A stretch of DNA of 64,000 bases from Larimichthys crocea (lineage: Eukaryota; Chordata; Actinopteri; Sciaenidae), in contig NC_040032.1 of the NCBI RefSeq assembly GCF_000972845.2, positions 18,966,636 to 19,030,635 of the forward strand, read 5' to 3'. Each line of letters starts with the position of its first letter. The stretch's first letter is position 1. Positions 52,137 to 62,621 of the stretch are shown here, piece after piece. A program made the position numbers and the translations under genes. The notes under the pieces were generated by a model that was not told the origin of the DNA, made no database searches, and saw only the letters and a list, made by a program, of their open reading frames with translations.

Positions 52137-54545
52137 CTGTTGGCCAGCGAAGACGACATCATCAGCACCATGCAAGAGCCATATGACAAAGTCACATGAT
52201 GTACACGCACATGATTGGGTGAAAGGAAAATATAGGAAAAAGAGGGGTCAGGGAGAGGCCGGGGGGTGGGGGGCGGGGGGGGGACATGGGAAACATACAA
52301 AACATTTTTGAAATGATGAAAACATGTCAACAGAATAAACAAATGAATGTTAAAGACAAAGTGACACAAAACGAACACAAACAACCAAGAGAAATACATA
52401 AATCGATAAACAGGTTTCTTGAACACATAAAAAAAAAAAAACATGTTGCTGAATATATGAAGCAGCTCCTGACTTTTAGTTTTGGTTTTTGCTAGGATCT
52501 AGAATCAAACAAAAAATATAATGTTGATTTTAAGTTATAGATTTAGGTTAACACCAAAACTGTACATCCAAAACTGCCTCATGCATCCAGAAAATCAACA
52601 GCTTTTCCTCTGGCAGATTTTTCTAAAATTTTTACATTGCACCATTTAATGCCCAATGTGAATTTGAACTACGGTCAGCCATTAAATTAAAGACAGAAAA
52701 AAAAAAAAAAGAAACATAGCAGTTGTTAGGTTTCTTGTGACAAACAACAAACTCGGGGTCAAAAGAGGAGCAGAGGAAACTCTGCAGGTTGGAGAATACA
52801 AACCATGCCAATTAAATATGATACACAACACAGCAGACAGTGTGAACACATGAAACATCAGGATAAACAAGGTCTGCAGATCAGATGACGGTCTAAAAGC
52901 AGCATTTTCTCTGAATGATGCATTTGCAAAAAAACACAGAGTACCTGCTGGAGCATATATTTGAATAAGCACAACCTACTGTAGGTGAACTGAATATAAA
53001 GCCAAGGCTGTATCTGACAAATGTTATTAAAAAAGTGTCAAAGGGAGAGATTTAGTTAGGAACACTGCAAGGACACACAAATCTAACACATCAGGATCTC
53101 AATTAAACGGAGCAACAACGGACATACATAATTACTCAAATGACCTTGTACCAAACACACAAATCATGTTCATTTACTGTACACACTGCACATACCTCAT
53201 ATATATATATTCAAATTCCTCATATTAGAACACTAAGCAGATATAGTTGCTTAAAGCTGCACTCAGTTATAATTGTACTGACTCACACTGTACAAAATAA
53301 TGATATAATATCAAAAGGGGCTTGCTGTGTTGCTGATCAGTGCCTGTGTAGGATTTCTAAACATGCCAGGATCAGTTTATGGGTATGGGTTGTTCAGGGC
53401 ACATTGTCTGCATACACAGGCAAAATACTCAAGAATATAGTGTGAACTGCTCTGTCATGAATATCAGATGATCTGATACTGTGTCTGAACTGAATGGACA
53501 CAGTGATGAGAAACACTGAAGGGTTCTCAAGAAAATTCATCAATACAAAACACAATATGTGGGAGGCAGAGAGGCAAAATAGGTTCTGTAGGTAGTAGGA
53601 AATAGATGAAAAAGTAGAGGAAAAAGACATTTTTGCAGGGTGGTAACCGCCTTTTGTAGTACATTCATGCATCCAGCTAGACTGTCACAATGGCTTACTA
53701 ATGAACAATTCATTTAGATTAACACCCTGCTAAAAATTGAGGGGACGAGCTGATTTCCAAACCAATCAGTTATAACTATGAGCACTCCATCACACAATCG
53801 AAGACGTGACTGTAAATCTGACTAATAAGAGTTTTTGCTTGCACACTATATACATTCTGATGTGGTGTTTAGCTATGTTTTGTTTGGGGGGGTGCCCATG
53901 GAAAAATGAGTTTAGTGACCTTGAATAATGGACTTTCCATTTGAATTTACCAGCTTGATGTTGATATTAATGGTTACAAGTAAATTCTACATGACACAAA
54001 CAAACATGAGGTATTAGCATGGAGCCTAATGGATGTTTATATGAGATGCCATGAGTGCACTGTCTAATACAGTGTTATGTTCTGAGCCTACTGTTGGTAT
54101 GATACCTACTACCTCTGAGAAAAATCACAGACTTCTGTAGTCACTTATCATCCAGGATTTTTCACTTTGACATTTGCATTTTCACAAAATCAAACGTCCC
54201 AACATTCACAACATAACCTAGTCTTAAGAACGTACTGTGTATTCCTTATGAACAGACACACTGTGTTAATTATGTCATACACAACATTATTGTCAGGTGG
54301 TTAGATCGACGTTCTTCATATCCTTGACAAATGTTAGTAAAATCATCATCTATGACAATTCAAGACTGTTAGTAAAGCTACTAAGTTGGCAAACTCATTT
54401 TGCTCTTTTGCTCTGGCTATACTCTACAGACGGCCCCTTCCTACAAGCCACACCAGAAATAAATGGACGTCTATGCTAACTGTAAAGCCAAGCAGGTAAG
54501 AGGTGAGGAGAGACACACTGCACACTGCGTGACTGGCATACTCAC
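52137..54545 (-). other. ncam1: ncam1 intron between 51-nt cassette and AAG microexon
   Basis: This interval was searched for a third cassette like the 42-nt mammalian exon c. Every candidate donor lacked a matching phase-1 acceptor or had an in-frame stop. It contains short A-rich and G-rich tracts (for example about 52258-52283) and nothing else recognised. Confidence 0.5.
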
Positions 54546-54596
54546 TAAAGGCCATAGTGGTGGCAGCGATAGGTGTTGGTGTCTCTGATGGTGAAA
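54546..54596 (-). CDS. ncam1: 51-nt alternative cassette exon, Ser/Thr/Pro-rich hinge (MSD1 exon b-like)
   Basis: The acceptor is ttttcaccatctttcag and the donor is CCTTTA|gtgagt. The exon is exactly 51 nt, phase 1-1, with no stop in the gene's frame. Codons after the split first one read SPSETPTPIAATTMAF, so inclusion adds 17 residues between FN3-1 and FN3-2. Nine of these are Ser, Thr or Pro, matching the mucin-like character of the mammalian muscle-specific domain MSD1, whose middle exon (48 nt) carries O-glycans. Both neighbouring junctions stay in frame, giving Leu or Ile at the left and Arg or Lys at the right. The exon shows no sequence similarity that I can recall in detail, so homology rests on position, phase and composition. 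Confidence 0.72.
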
Positions 54597-56192
54597 CTGA
54601 AAGATGGTGAAAACATGATGAGAGGAGCTGGAGTTCTCCTCAGCACAAGCAACTTAGTGCTTGATTAGATTTGTTTTTATAATGTCTTGATGATAAGGAA
54701 TTCCTCTGGAACAATCCTGTGGAAGAATGCCTCCTCTTGCTTCGCAGCATCTGTTAGTTATCTACCGTTAGTTATCTAACCGTGCTATCCACTGTGACGT
54801 AACCACATGGATGTCTTGGAGCTTTTTGTATTTGCATCCTGTGTAATGGGATTTCAGGCAGTTCTCAACACAGAGTATGCCGTTTTCCAAATTGTGTTCA
54901 TGGGAATCCAAACTTACAAGAGGGGATGATGCAGTACCATCAATGTGTGACAAAAAAATATTTTTTCATCTGCATGTACTTGTTAGAATTTGTCTATATC
55001 TAGAATTTGTCTCCCGTAACAAATAAAAGCCATGATGCTGGCTTTCTGAAAGCTGGTCCTTGGGTGCTGGATTGTGGCACCCCAATAGCTGAAACTTAAA
55101 ACAGAATATGTTTCCCTGCAATTTTAGAGCTAATGCCTATAAGCATTAAGAAAGCTTAAGCAAAACAATAGCTGCATTCATTCAACTATTTTGCAGTGCT
55201 TATAAAACTTCAGTGAATTACTTGTTGAGCATCCTAAACTACGTTCTTATTTGCTGAGCAGTGAGTGTACAGTGTCAGCTTCCTTTCCTTTCATACCTAT
55301 GTCAACTGCCTTTTTGTTTTGGTACCCATGTTTTTCGTTTACAGCAACAACTAGCAATTACTTCAAGCTGTCAGATTTCTAAAAAGGCTAGCCTACACTC
55401 TTCTGAAGCCTTACAATCTTACAAGCATAGCGCACACACGCACCAATGCTATATAGTCACAATGTGAAAAAAATGCACCCTGTGCTATATATATATATAT
55501 ATATCTGAGACACAATTGTTTTCAATGGCTTAATAAAAGCACACCCTGAGCAAAAGTGCAAGAGTGGGAATTGAGGAGCCAAATATGTAAACCTCATGCT
55601 TTTATACGGGACCATTTTGTGCAACGCTGCCCAGCTTTCAACATTATTACTAGTAGATATTCTAATTTCACATTAATTACCATATGCTTATGCAACTGTA
55701 GTCCTTATTTAAAGACCTGATGTAATACTCTGCCTGAACTGTTGCAGTGAACATGTATAATATACTTTCTACTAGAAAGACACAGGCAAAGATATTGGAA
55801 GCAAGAAATAAATAAAGAAGTAGCACTAAGGATTATGGTACGAATAACTCACTTGCTACAGGCTGTAAGTCTGTCATACCAATCGATAACATTGCTAAAC
55901 AAACCTGGAAGCACATTAGAGTAACTGAATGAAATGCTGTCTGGGAAATTACTACAATGGGTAATAGAATGACTGCTGATATTTATGTAGGATAAAACCA
56001 AATTCAAAGTTTGGGGGATTATGGGTGATGATGTCTGTTGGTGATTTTGATGATAGTTGTTAAATTACATGTCTCTTTAGAAAAAGCAATCTTCTAATAT
56101 GGAGAGAATGATCAAAGTAAAGCAAATAAGTTGAGATAAAAATAAATACAAAGGAAAATAAAGCAGAGTAGATGGGGAGAAAAGAAACTTAC
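54597..56192 (-). other. ncam1: ncam1 intron between mini-exon and 51-nt cassette
   Basis: A 1.6-kb intron with a short (TA)n microsatellite at about 55486-55504. No other exon or repeat of note was seen. Confidence 0.5.
55486..55504. repeat. (TA)n microsatellite
   Basis: Pure AT run between two ncam1 cassette exons. Confidence 0.85.
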
Positions 56193-56207
56193 TTGTGAAA
56201 GAATACT
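56193..56207 (-). CDS. ncam1: 15-nt alternative mini-exon (MSD1 exon a-like)
   Basis: On the minus strand, AGTATTCTTTCACAA is flanked by ttggacttctcag and a perfect gtaagt donor. The 15 nt are symmetric (phase 1-1). After the preceding C they read Q-Y-S-F-T plus one base. In mammals the first of the MSD1 exons, between exons 12 and 13, is also 15 nt. Position (between the FN3-1 and FN3-2 exons), length, phase and splice sites therefore all agree. It is too short to be found by ORF scanning. A chance match is possible but unlikely given the consensus donor and the exact size. It is expected to be a skipped cassette, used in some tissues only. Confidence 0.6.
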
Positions 56208-58538
56208 CTGAGAAGTCCAATGGAATACAGAACAGATGGGAAAACGATGATGAGAAAACAATGAAACAAAGAGAAGAAACAGAATGAAATGAGAAATATG
56301 AACAATGAAAGAGGGCAACCCTGTCCTGCTACATCATTAACCCACTGTCACACACTTACTGTTTCTTATTGGACTTTCTGTCAACAGTAAATCTTGCTTC
56401 TCTTTGTTCTGCAGCTAACTGTGACTTTGATAATACTGGTACTGTATTATCCTCCAAATTAGAAATTTGTCTTTTGACTTCAAGCTCAGACTTGGTCGTA
56501 TTCATGATTCAGTGTTTTCTAAAAAGGACACTGTTTGACAGTCTTCCCGTGTTTCTCTGATACAATATAACAGATTGGAACTTGATATGATACTCAAATA
56601 GGCTAGTATAAAAAAAAATACCTCAGACACGGATTCTTGCTGAAACATCTTTAAATAGGACAAAGCTTCTCTTCTGCTTTAGGGAATCAGATGATATAAG
56701 ATGCTAGGGGTGGTGTAGGGGGTGGGGGCTATTTCTATAGAAGCAGTGGGGTGATGAAGCACAGATGAAGGCATGACATAGAGGGTGGTACTAGACTTAT
56801 TCATGATCCTGATTTGAAATGCTGAGTGAGAAATAGGTCAGTTGTCATCTAATTGTAGCCTGGTTGAAATAGCTCTGTATTTAAACCATCTACTACAAAA
56901 ATTCTAGTTTATTACGATTTGGGTCTTATTTTAGTGTTTCGGGTCATTATTTTTATCAGCAATAACAATGTGTAAACCACCAAATAAAGGGTAAAGAGAA
57001 GTAATCACAGACAATCAGAAAACAAACTGTACAGTCATTACCCATGACCGCTACTTTTTTGTTCATTGTTGACCAAAGTGCTTAATCTAGTTATGCATGC
57101 ACAGGTTTACTGCGCCACATTCACATTCAGTTTAAACCCCGAATGAAGTGATTTCAACAATCTGGCTAAACTGTTGGCTCGTTTCCTACATTTCCGATTG
57201 CTTGTCATTTGGGTCATGCAGTGTTACAAATCTCTTTGTGACTGTCACTTTGATGGGTACATTGCTACCAGTAAAATGATTATGAGACTCAAGTTAAAGC
57301 CGACCAGAGACAAGTTCTGTGTATGTGAAAACCTATTTGGCAATAAATCTGTTTCTGATCATGATACAGCAGAATTTAAACCCCAAGCTTCTCACCTCAT
57401 TATCACCTATTTGATTCTACCACATTGGATTAAATGAGTACAACTGCTCTATAATCAGAACCATACCAAACCATACTTCTGCCATCAAACATATATATTA
57501 AGGACCATATTATATTAAACACTTTCTGGATAAATGTAAGATCTTACAGATGATTAGGCCTAATTTATACTTAATTGAGAAATCATTATTTAACATAATT
57601 GCACATAAATAAACAAAGTTGTTTTTATGTCAAGCTGACATGTTCTGATTGGTGATGACAGGTGTTGCACACCTGCTCCTTGCTCTAAGATTCCAGACGG
57701 TGCCATATGTCTAACGCAGCTGTGATTTGACGCCGGATTATTCACCGAGTAAAACTAAAAATGGGGAGAACACAGAGGGTGATGCTCCAGCTCATCCAAC
57801 AAACTGCCACAGCTCTCGTGGTGGTTGACGATTAAATGCCACATGGTCAAACCTTCCCTCATCTGCCTGACAAGTCTGTGTTCTTGTTGTATCTCCTTTG
57901 TTTTGCTAAGGTGACTCATTCTCTGTCGTACTTTTTTTCATAAACACTGTTAAATAGAAAATGCCCTTGTCCTCCTCCAACATTTCATCACGTGCTGCCA
58001 TTTCTTTCAAGAAATATAAGCAATCTTCAGCAGGGCTTGACCTCTGGCTGCTATATTAGCAGTGTGGCTGTCACTAAACTATAAATACAGAGCTGACACT
58101 CCACACTGAAGTATAAATCAGCCTGAAGAATGCACAAGTACTTCCTGGAAAGCTTTCACTAAATCACCTTGGGCTAAAAGGGCATGGCGCTGTGAAAGGG
58201 AAGTAGGCACGTCTGCCTTACACATTGCAAACATTCATAATGAAAGAAGCATATAATACTGTTCAGTGATGAGGGATAAACAAGTTATACTTTGCATAGT
58301 TAACCAAGTTAGATTATAAAGTGGCAGTAGCATCGTGAATTATCGTTCCCTCTGGCCTGGCTGGAAAAGGACTGCACTGGGGTTTGGCGAGAGAATAGAG
58401 GAGTGTAGGGGTGAAAGCATCTGGGCTCAGCTAGACATGAGCAGGCGGTGGAGTGAGCAACAGCATTAGGTTCAAAGCACTGGGGTCAGAGGAGCGCTTA
58501 CTGAGAGCTGGGACACGAGTGGTAAGGGCAGTACTTAC
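56208..58538 (-). other. ncam1: ncam1 intron, FN3-1 to first small cassette exon
   Basis: An intron with a strong gtaagt donor at its right end. No further exon was recognised. A perfect inverted E-box pair lies at 57659-57675, inside a slightly GC-richer block (about 57640-57840). The rest is unremarkable AT-rich sequence. Confidence 0.6.
57659..57675. promoter_or_regulatory. palindromic double E-box (CAGGTG / CACCTG)
   Basis: The sequence CAGGTGTTGCACACCTG is a perfect 7-bp inverted repeat around a 3-base spacer and places two CACCTG-type E-boxes head to head. This class of site is bound by bHLH factors and by ZEB/Snail zinc-finger repressors. Its setting in an ncam1 intron makes an enhancer or silencer plausible, but nothing beyond the motif supports function. 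Confidence 0.3.
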
Positions 58539-58664
58539 GGACTGGCTCAGTCTTGAAAGTGCTGGCCGGGCTGCTCTCTCCTTCACCTTTTCCGTTGATG
58601 GCAGACATCTTGATCTCATAGGTGGTCTCTGGTTTCAAGCCAACGATGGTGATCTTGGTCAAAT
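58539..58664 (-). CDS. ncam1: NCAM1 exon: second half of fibronectin type III domain 1
   Basis: A 126-nt, phase 1 to phase 1 exon. The acceptor is ctccaacag and the donor is CCAGTCC|gtaagtac. It reads LTKITIVGLKPETTYEIKMS, then AINGKGEGESSPASTFKTEP, then V. The GLKPETTY motif is the FN3 strand E-F signature, and AINGKGEGESSPAS is the F-G region. With the previous exon it completes FN3-1. The last nucleotide (C) is the first base of a split codon. Spliced directly to the FN3-2 exon it makes CGG (Arg, PVREPSAP). The small cassette exons downstream are all phase-compatible at this junction, which is the classic variable site of NCAM1. Confidence 0.96.
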
Positions 58665-61600
58665 CTGTTGGAGATGAGGTGGTGTCATTTCATGCAGGTA
58701 TAGGTAGGTCATTTAGGTATACAGGGAACCAAGACATGGAGTATTTGCTCTCTTTGCATAAACACCTACGTATTTGGGTAAACTGTGTGTTATTCATGCA
58801 AAATGTCAATATCTTTTGTAGAAAGTAGTGTGCACTGCTTTGTCAAAAAGGAAACATAGGCCTCATTAGATATTTAACCAAACAACCAATGCAGTTATTT
58901 TTGTTTCTTTTCCAGTCTTCAACAGATCAACCAGCATGAGATTCAAAAGCAGATTTTCATTGACTTTTCATTTGTGAAATGGATTCTCGTGTGTTCTCGT
59001 GTTGTTTTTCTTGGCTTGCTTTGTCTTTTCTTGTTCTATTAATGTTATTTTCTGATCTTAAAGTGCTGCTATCTTTTACTTTTATACTCATTTCAAGTGG
59101 GACCCAGAAAGACTAAGAACCATTTTATGGAAGCTATGTGGAATCAAAACATGTTTGAGAGTTTGCTATTAGCTGATGTCAGAGGTATGTTCTAAAAACC
59201 AGTCACTGAAGTCGCAGGTGACGCACCGCTGCAACTTTTTCCTACAACCTTCTATAATGGTTCTGTCTCATCATGAATCTTTAGTCTGAAAAGTACTTCC
59301 CTTGGTTCCCATAATATACCAGTGCAATTACCTTGTGCTTGTTATGCTTTTTATTTGTTTGGCTCCATGTTTGCTTTGTCTTCCTACGCATTTCTACCAT
59401 CAGTAGTACATACTGTACTAGAGCTTTTACTATCATGCTCTAGTACAGTATGCACTAGAGTGAAAATGAAAACATGGGGCTGAGCAGTGCTTGCTTTTAA
59501 CATTGGTACTGTGATCATTATTTCATTAGAAGTAACCTATAACTCCAGAACAGCCAGTAGCTGCTGGCTCAAACAGTTCATGTTTATGCTTTATGTGCAG
59601 CATGACACAGATAAACTGAACTAAGACTGATTGTGCAGACCAATAGATATTTGCATGTAACGATAGCAAAGCAGGCCAGCATTGTAAAGATCAAATGCCA
59701 AGAAAATGCCAAGTTCTAATGAGAATGTGGTTCTGTGGTTTACTGGTCTTAATGATGTGTGGTACAGAAAGAAAGCTATTAGGAAAGTACAGTTTACCAG
59801 TACATGCAATAGGCCTACCTGGCATGGAAACAATTCCTATAATTCTTATAGCTTATGTTTTTTCTGGGCGTAAGAAGAATAAAACTTCCTGATTAAAATA
59901 TACTACATTTTAATAGACAATGTTATTTACATAGTAGCAAGGCACCAATTTCAATCATCATCATCAATCATCTCACTGTTCAAATACAAAGAATAGTCAA
60001 TTTCATAGATGGCTCCAGTGCAAAACAGCTCAGAGAAATTTTTAGATTACAATGTGAAAACTCTTCACATCAATGTCTCAATGAGAAAGACTTTCAGAAA
60101 GAACCATACATGGGTCACTGCTTGGGGAGCTGTATGAGTACAGCTAGAAATCACAAGGACAAGTTAATTCACATCTGGGCTTTTAGCACCACGAGCATCA
60201 GTAAAACCGATGTCATTGCTGAAACCATTCATGTTCTGATGAGATTTCCAGCCGGCCCAGAGTAATTTACCACTGATTACCACATGCCGGTTTCCTGAGC
60301 TTCTCGAAAAGGTTATCTTCACAAATCATAACAATCGTTCCAAACTCCACTGATTTTAGCGTGTGTTAATTATTGCGTTGCTGCAGTGCATGCTTACTGC
60401 GGCATACAAGGACTTTGTGATGATGTCGAGGGAAAAAAATCATTAAAGGTTTTGAGGAAGCATATAGCATAAACAATTATGGTTACAGGCTCATGTTGAG
60501 ATTTCTTGCCAACAACCAAACACAATGGAGTTGTATTGAAAAATACACTGAAAAATCACATTTAAAATTTTTTTACAGCAATTTCCAAAAACCTCTAAAA
60601 ATAGTGGAGACAACAATCTATTATTTTCTCCAATAATTCACAAGCACTTTGTGCTAGGCAGCCCTTTGTTTGTGTTCCCATCTGTAATCTCGGAGCTAAG
60701 GATCATATAAAAGAGTAATCCTAGAACTACAGCACAGCATTGATCTTTTGGAAATACACTATTACCTTTATCGTTAAACAGCTACTGTGTTTATTTTGAG
60801 CCAATCCCACGTACACCTACTCAAATGAATAACATCTGCTAAAAGCTACGATGCTTCTCTTTTTCCAGGTAATTATTTTGTACGTTTTGAATTTTTATTA
60901 AGATTTTCAGTAAGAATAAATAGGCTTGGGGTGCCATAGACTGTGTAGGGATGTATTTAGAGACAGACTAACACATTGCTGGTTATCCTTTAAGCCTGTG
61001 ACTAACCAAAATTACAAAATAACAATTCACTCATTACTGCCTATATTAAAGCTAATACGGATATTTGTCTATTATCTATTAGCTGTGTTCTACAGAAGAA
61101 TCTAATACATAAAGCATAAAACATGGAGTGTTAACAGTTTAAAGGGTACAGTATGAAGCATAGCAGGTGTACTATAATCTCTGACTTGGAGCTTCATGTA
61201 TGTGCACACTGCGGATGCAGATCTACTGTACATATGAACCCAGTGATGGGTGTGGTATCTGTATATCTGGCAGTACTGCTTTCAAACATGTGATGGCAGC
61301 CCTGGTTCACGATAATGTGAGAGACATTTGAAACTCAATAGCCTTTTTATCGACACTTTTCAGCTACTTGACCATGCTGTATTAGTAACAATATACATCC
61401 CTCCACCCTGCCGTGCTGCAGCTTAAATAACCGGGCATTTGCTATTCCTGATTTAATATTACCAGTATACTACAATAAATGCATGCTGCACTATACAGTG
61501 CAAGAGGCAAAGTACATTATGTGTATTTTTTTGTCGGATGTGGAGTAGATGTGGTTGAATGAGATATCCTGGTAACATTTACTGTTGGTGCGTGGGTGGA

Positions 61601-62453
61601 TGTGTTTTGTTTTGTGTACACGCTTGCATGACAGGCGGCTCTTGGGCCTTGAGCTGACAGCAGAGCCTGTCAGCTACTGACTGATATGTCCCATGTGGCA
61701 GACAGGACGAAAACCATCCAGATTTGTAAGAGCCACAAACCCTCAGCGGGACGGGGATATTATCTTGGGCCTGTCAGTGTTTGAGCCGACTGTCATTTAG
61801 CCTACACTGTGTTCTACCTCTCCTCCCAACATCAGCTACTGTCATGTCTGGATTAACCGTGTTTGATGGTTGAAATGTTTTCTGCAGTTTTACCTTCATG
61901 TATGTCAGCCTAAATACAGCCTAATATAATAACAATAAGATGGTGCATTTTACCCCTAAGTCATATAATGAAAACAGGAAGTATAGCTAATGTTGAGTCC
62001 TGTTTTTTTTCTGTTTGTCTGAAGTTGGACAACAGATCATATAAATAATTTATTTATGTGAAAGCTGCACCAAAACAAGTCACTTCTTAGTATTTCTGTG
62101 CCCTTTCACCATTACAGTGAGTGAATTACCTTTCATACTCAAAACGGTCAAATCTTATAATTAATTATTATTATTTTTTAATTAGCACCTGTCTTGCATG
62201 ATTTCTAACACTGATTTGCAGATGTTATTTGTCGACATCCATTGGAGGAAATGCATCATTTAGATGCTAAGAATAAAAATTGAAAAAAACTGAAAAAACA
62301 GCCTGAAAAGAGAATTTAATAACACATCTTGCATTCACTTTGCCTAATTGAAAGCATAATACTTTCAGGGGAAATGGAAGTAAGTGGTGGTAAAGAACAG
62401 AACTCTACGGCACGGCAGGTGCAAACATAGGCGAGAAGAGATTGTTGACTCAC
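58665..62453 (-). other. ncam1: ncam1 intron between the two FN3-1 exons
   Basis: A 3.8-kb intron, acceptor ccaacag at the left end. No coding exon was recognised inside. It contains a perfect 16-bp inverted repeat at 59409-59452. It also has a locally GC-richer, non-repetitive block at about 61600-61800 that could be a conserved non-coding element. The last 81 nt before the acceptor contain no AG. Confidence 0.7.
59409..59452. repeat. perfect 16-bp inverted repeat, 12-nt loop
   Basis: The arms CATACTGTACTAGAGC (59409-59424) and GCTCTAGTACAGTATG (59437-59452) are exact reverse complements. This would form a short hairpin in the intron between the FN3-1 exons. Confidence 0.75.
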
Positions 62454-62621
62454 CGTCCTCAGCATTATACTCCATGCCAGTCCACTCCTGGCCAGGCATA
62501 CGCCATTCCACTTTGTACTTGATAATGGGCACTCCACCTATGGAGTCAGGCTCCTCAAACTCTACCACTGCTGTGCTGGAGAAAGGTTCTACCAGTTCAA
62601 TTCCTGGTGATGATGGCACCT
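62454..62621 (-). CDS. ncam1: NCAM1 exon: first half of fibronectin type III domain 1
   Basis: This 168-nt, phase 1 to phase 1 exon encodes the start of the first membrane-proximal FN3 domain of NCAM1, a cell-surface homophilic adhesion protein. The minus-strand acceptor is cctttgcag and the donor is G|gtgagt. The residues read EVPSSPGIELVEPFSSTAVV, then EFEEPDSIGGVPIIKYKVEW, then RMPGQEWTGMEYNAED. From memory of the family, this aligns without gaps at its start to the mammalian PSSPSIDQVEPYSSTAQVQF segment, and it has the GGVPI-KYK-EW core expected of FN3 strands B and C. The last codon is completed by the next exon (G+AT gives Asp). NCAM2 is the main alternative identity; the downstream NESKA terminus favours NCAM1. 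Confidence 0.95.

Noticed and set aside
52945..52980. Possible extra cassette exon with a gtactc donor
   Set aside because: Acceptors give lengths of 31 or 34 nt, which break frame, or 45 nt with an in-frame TAG.
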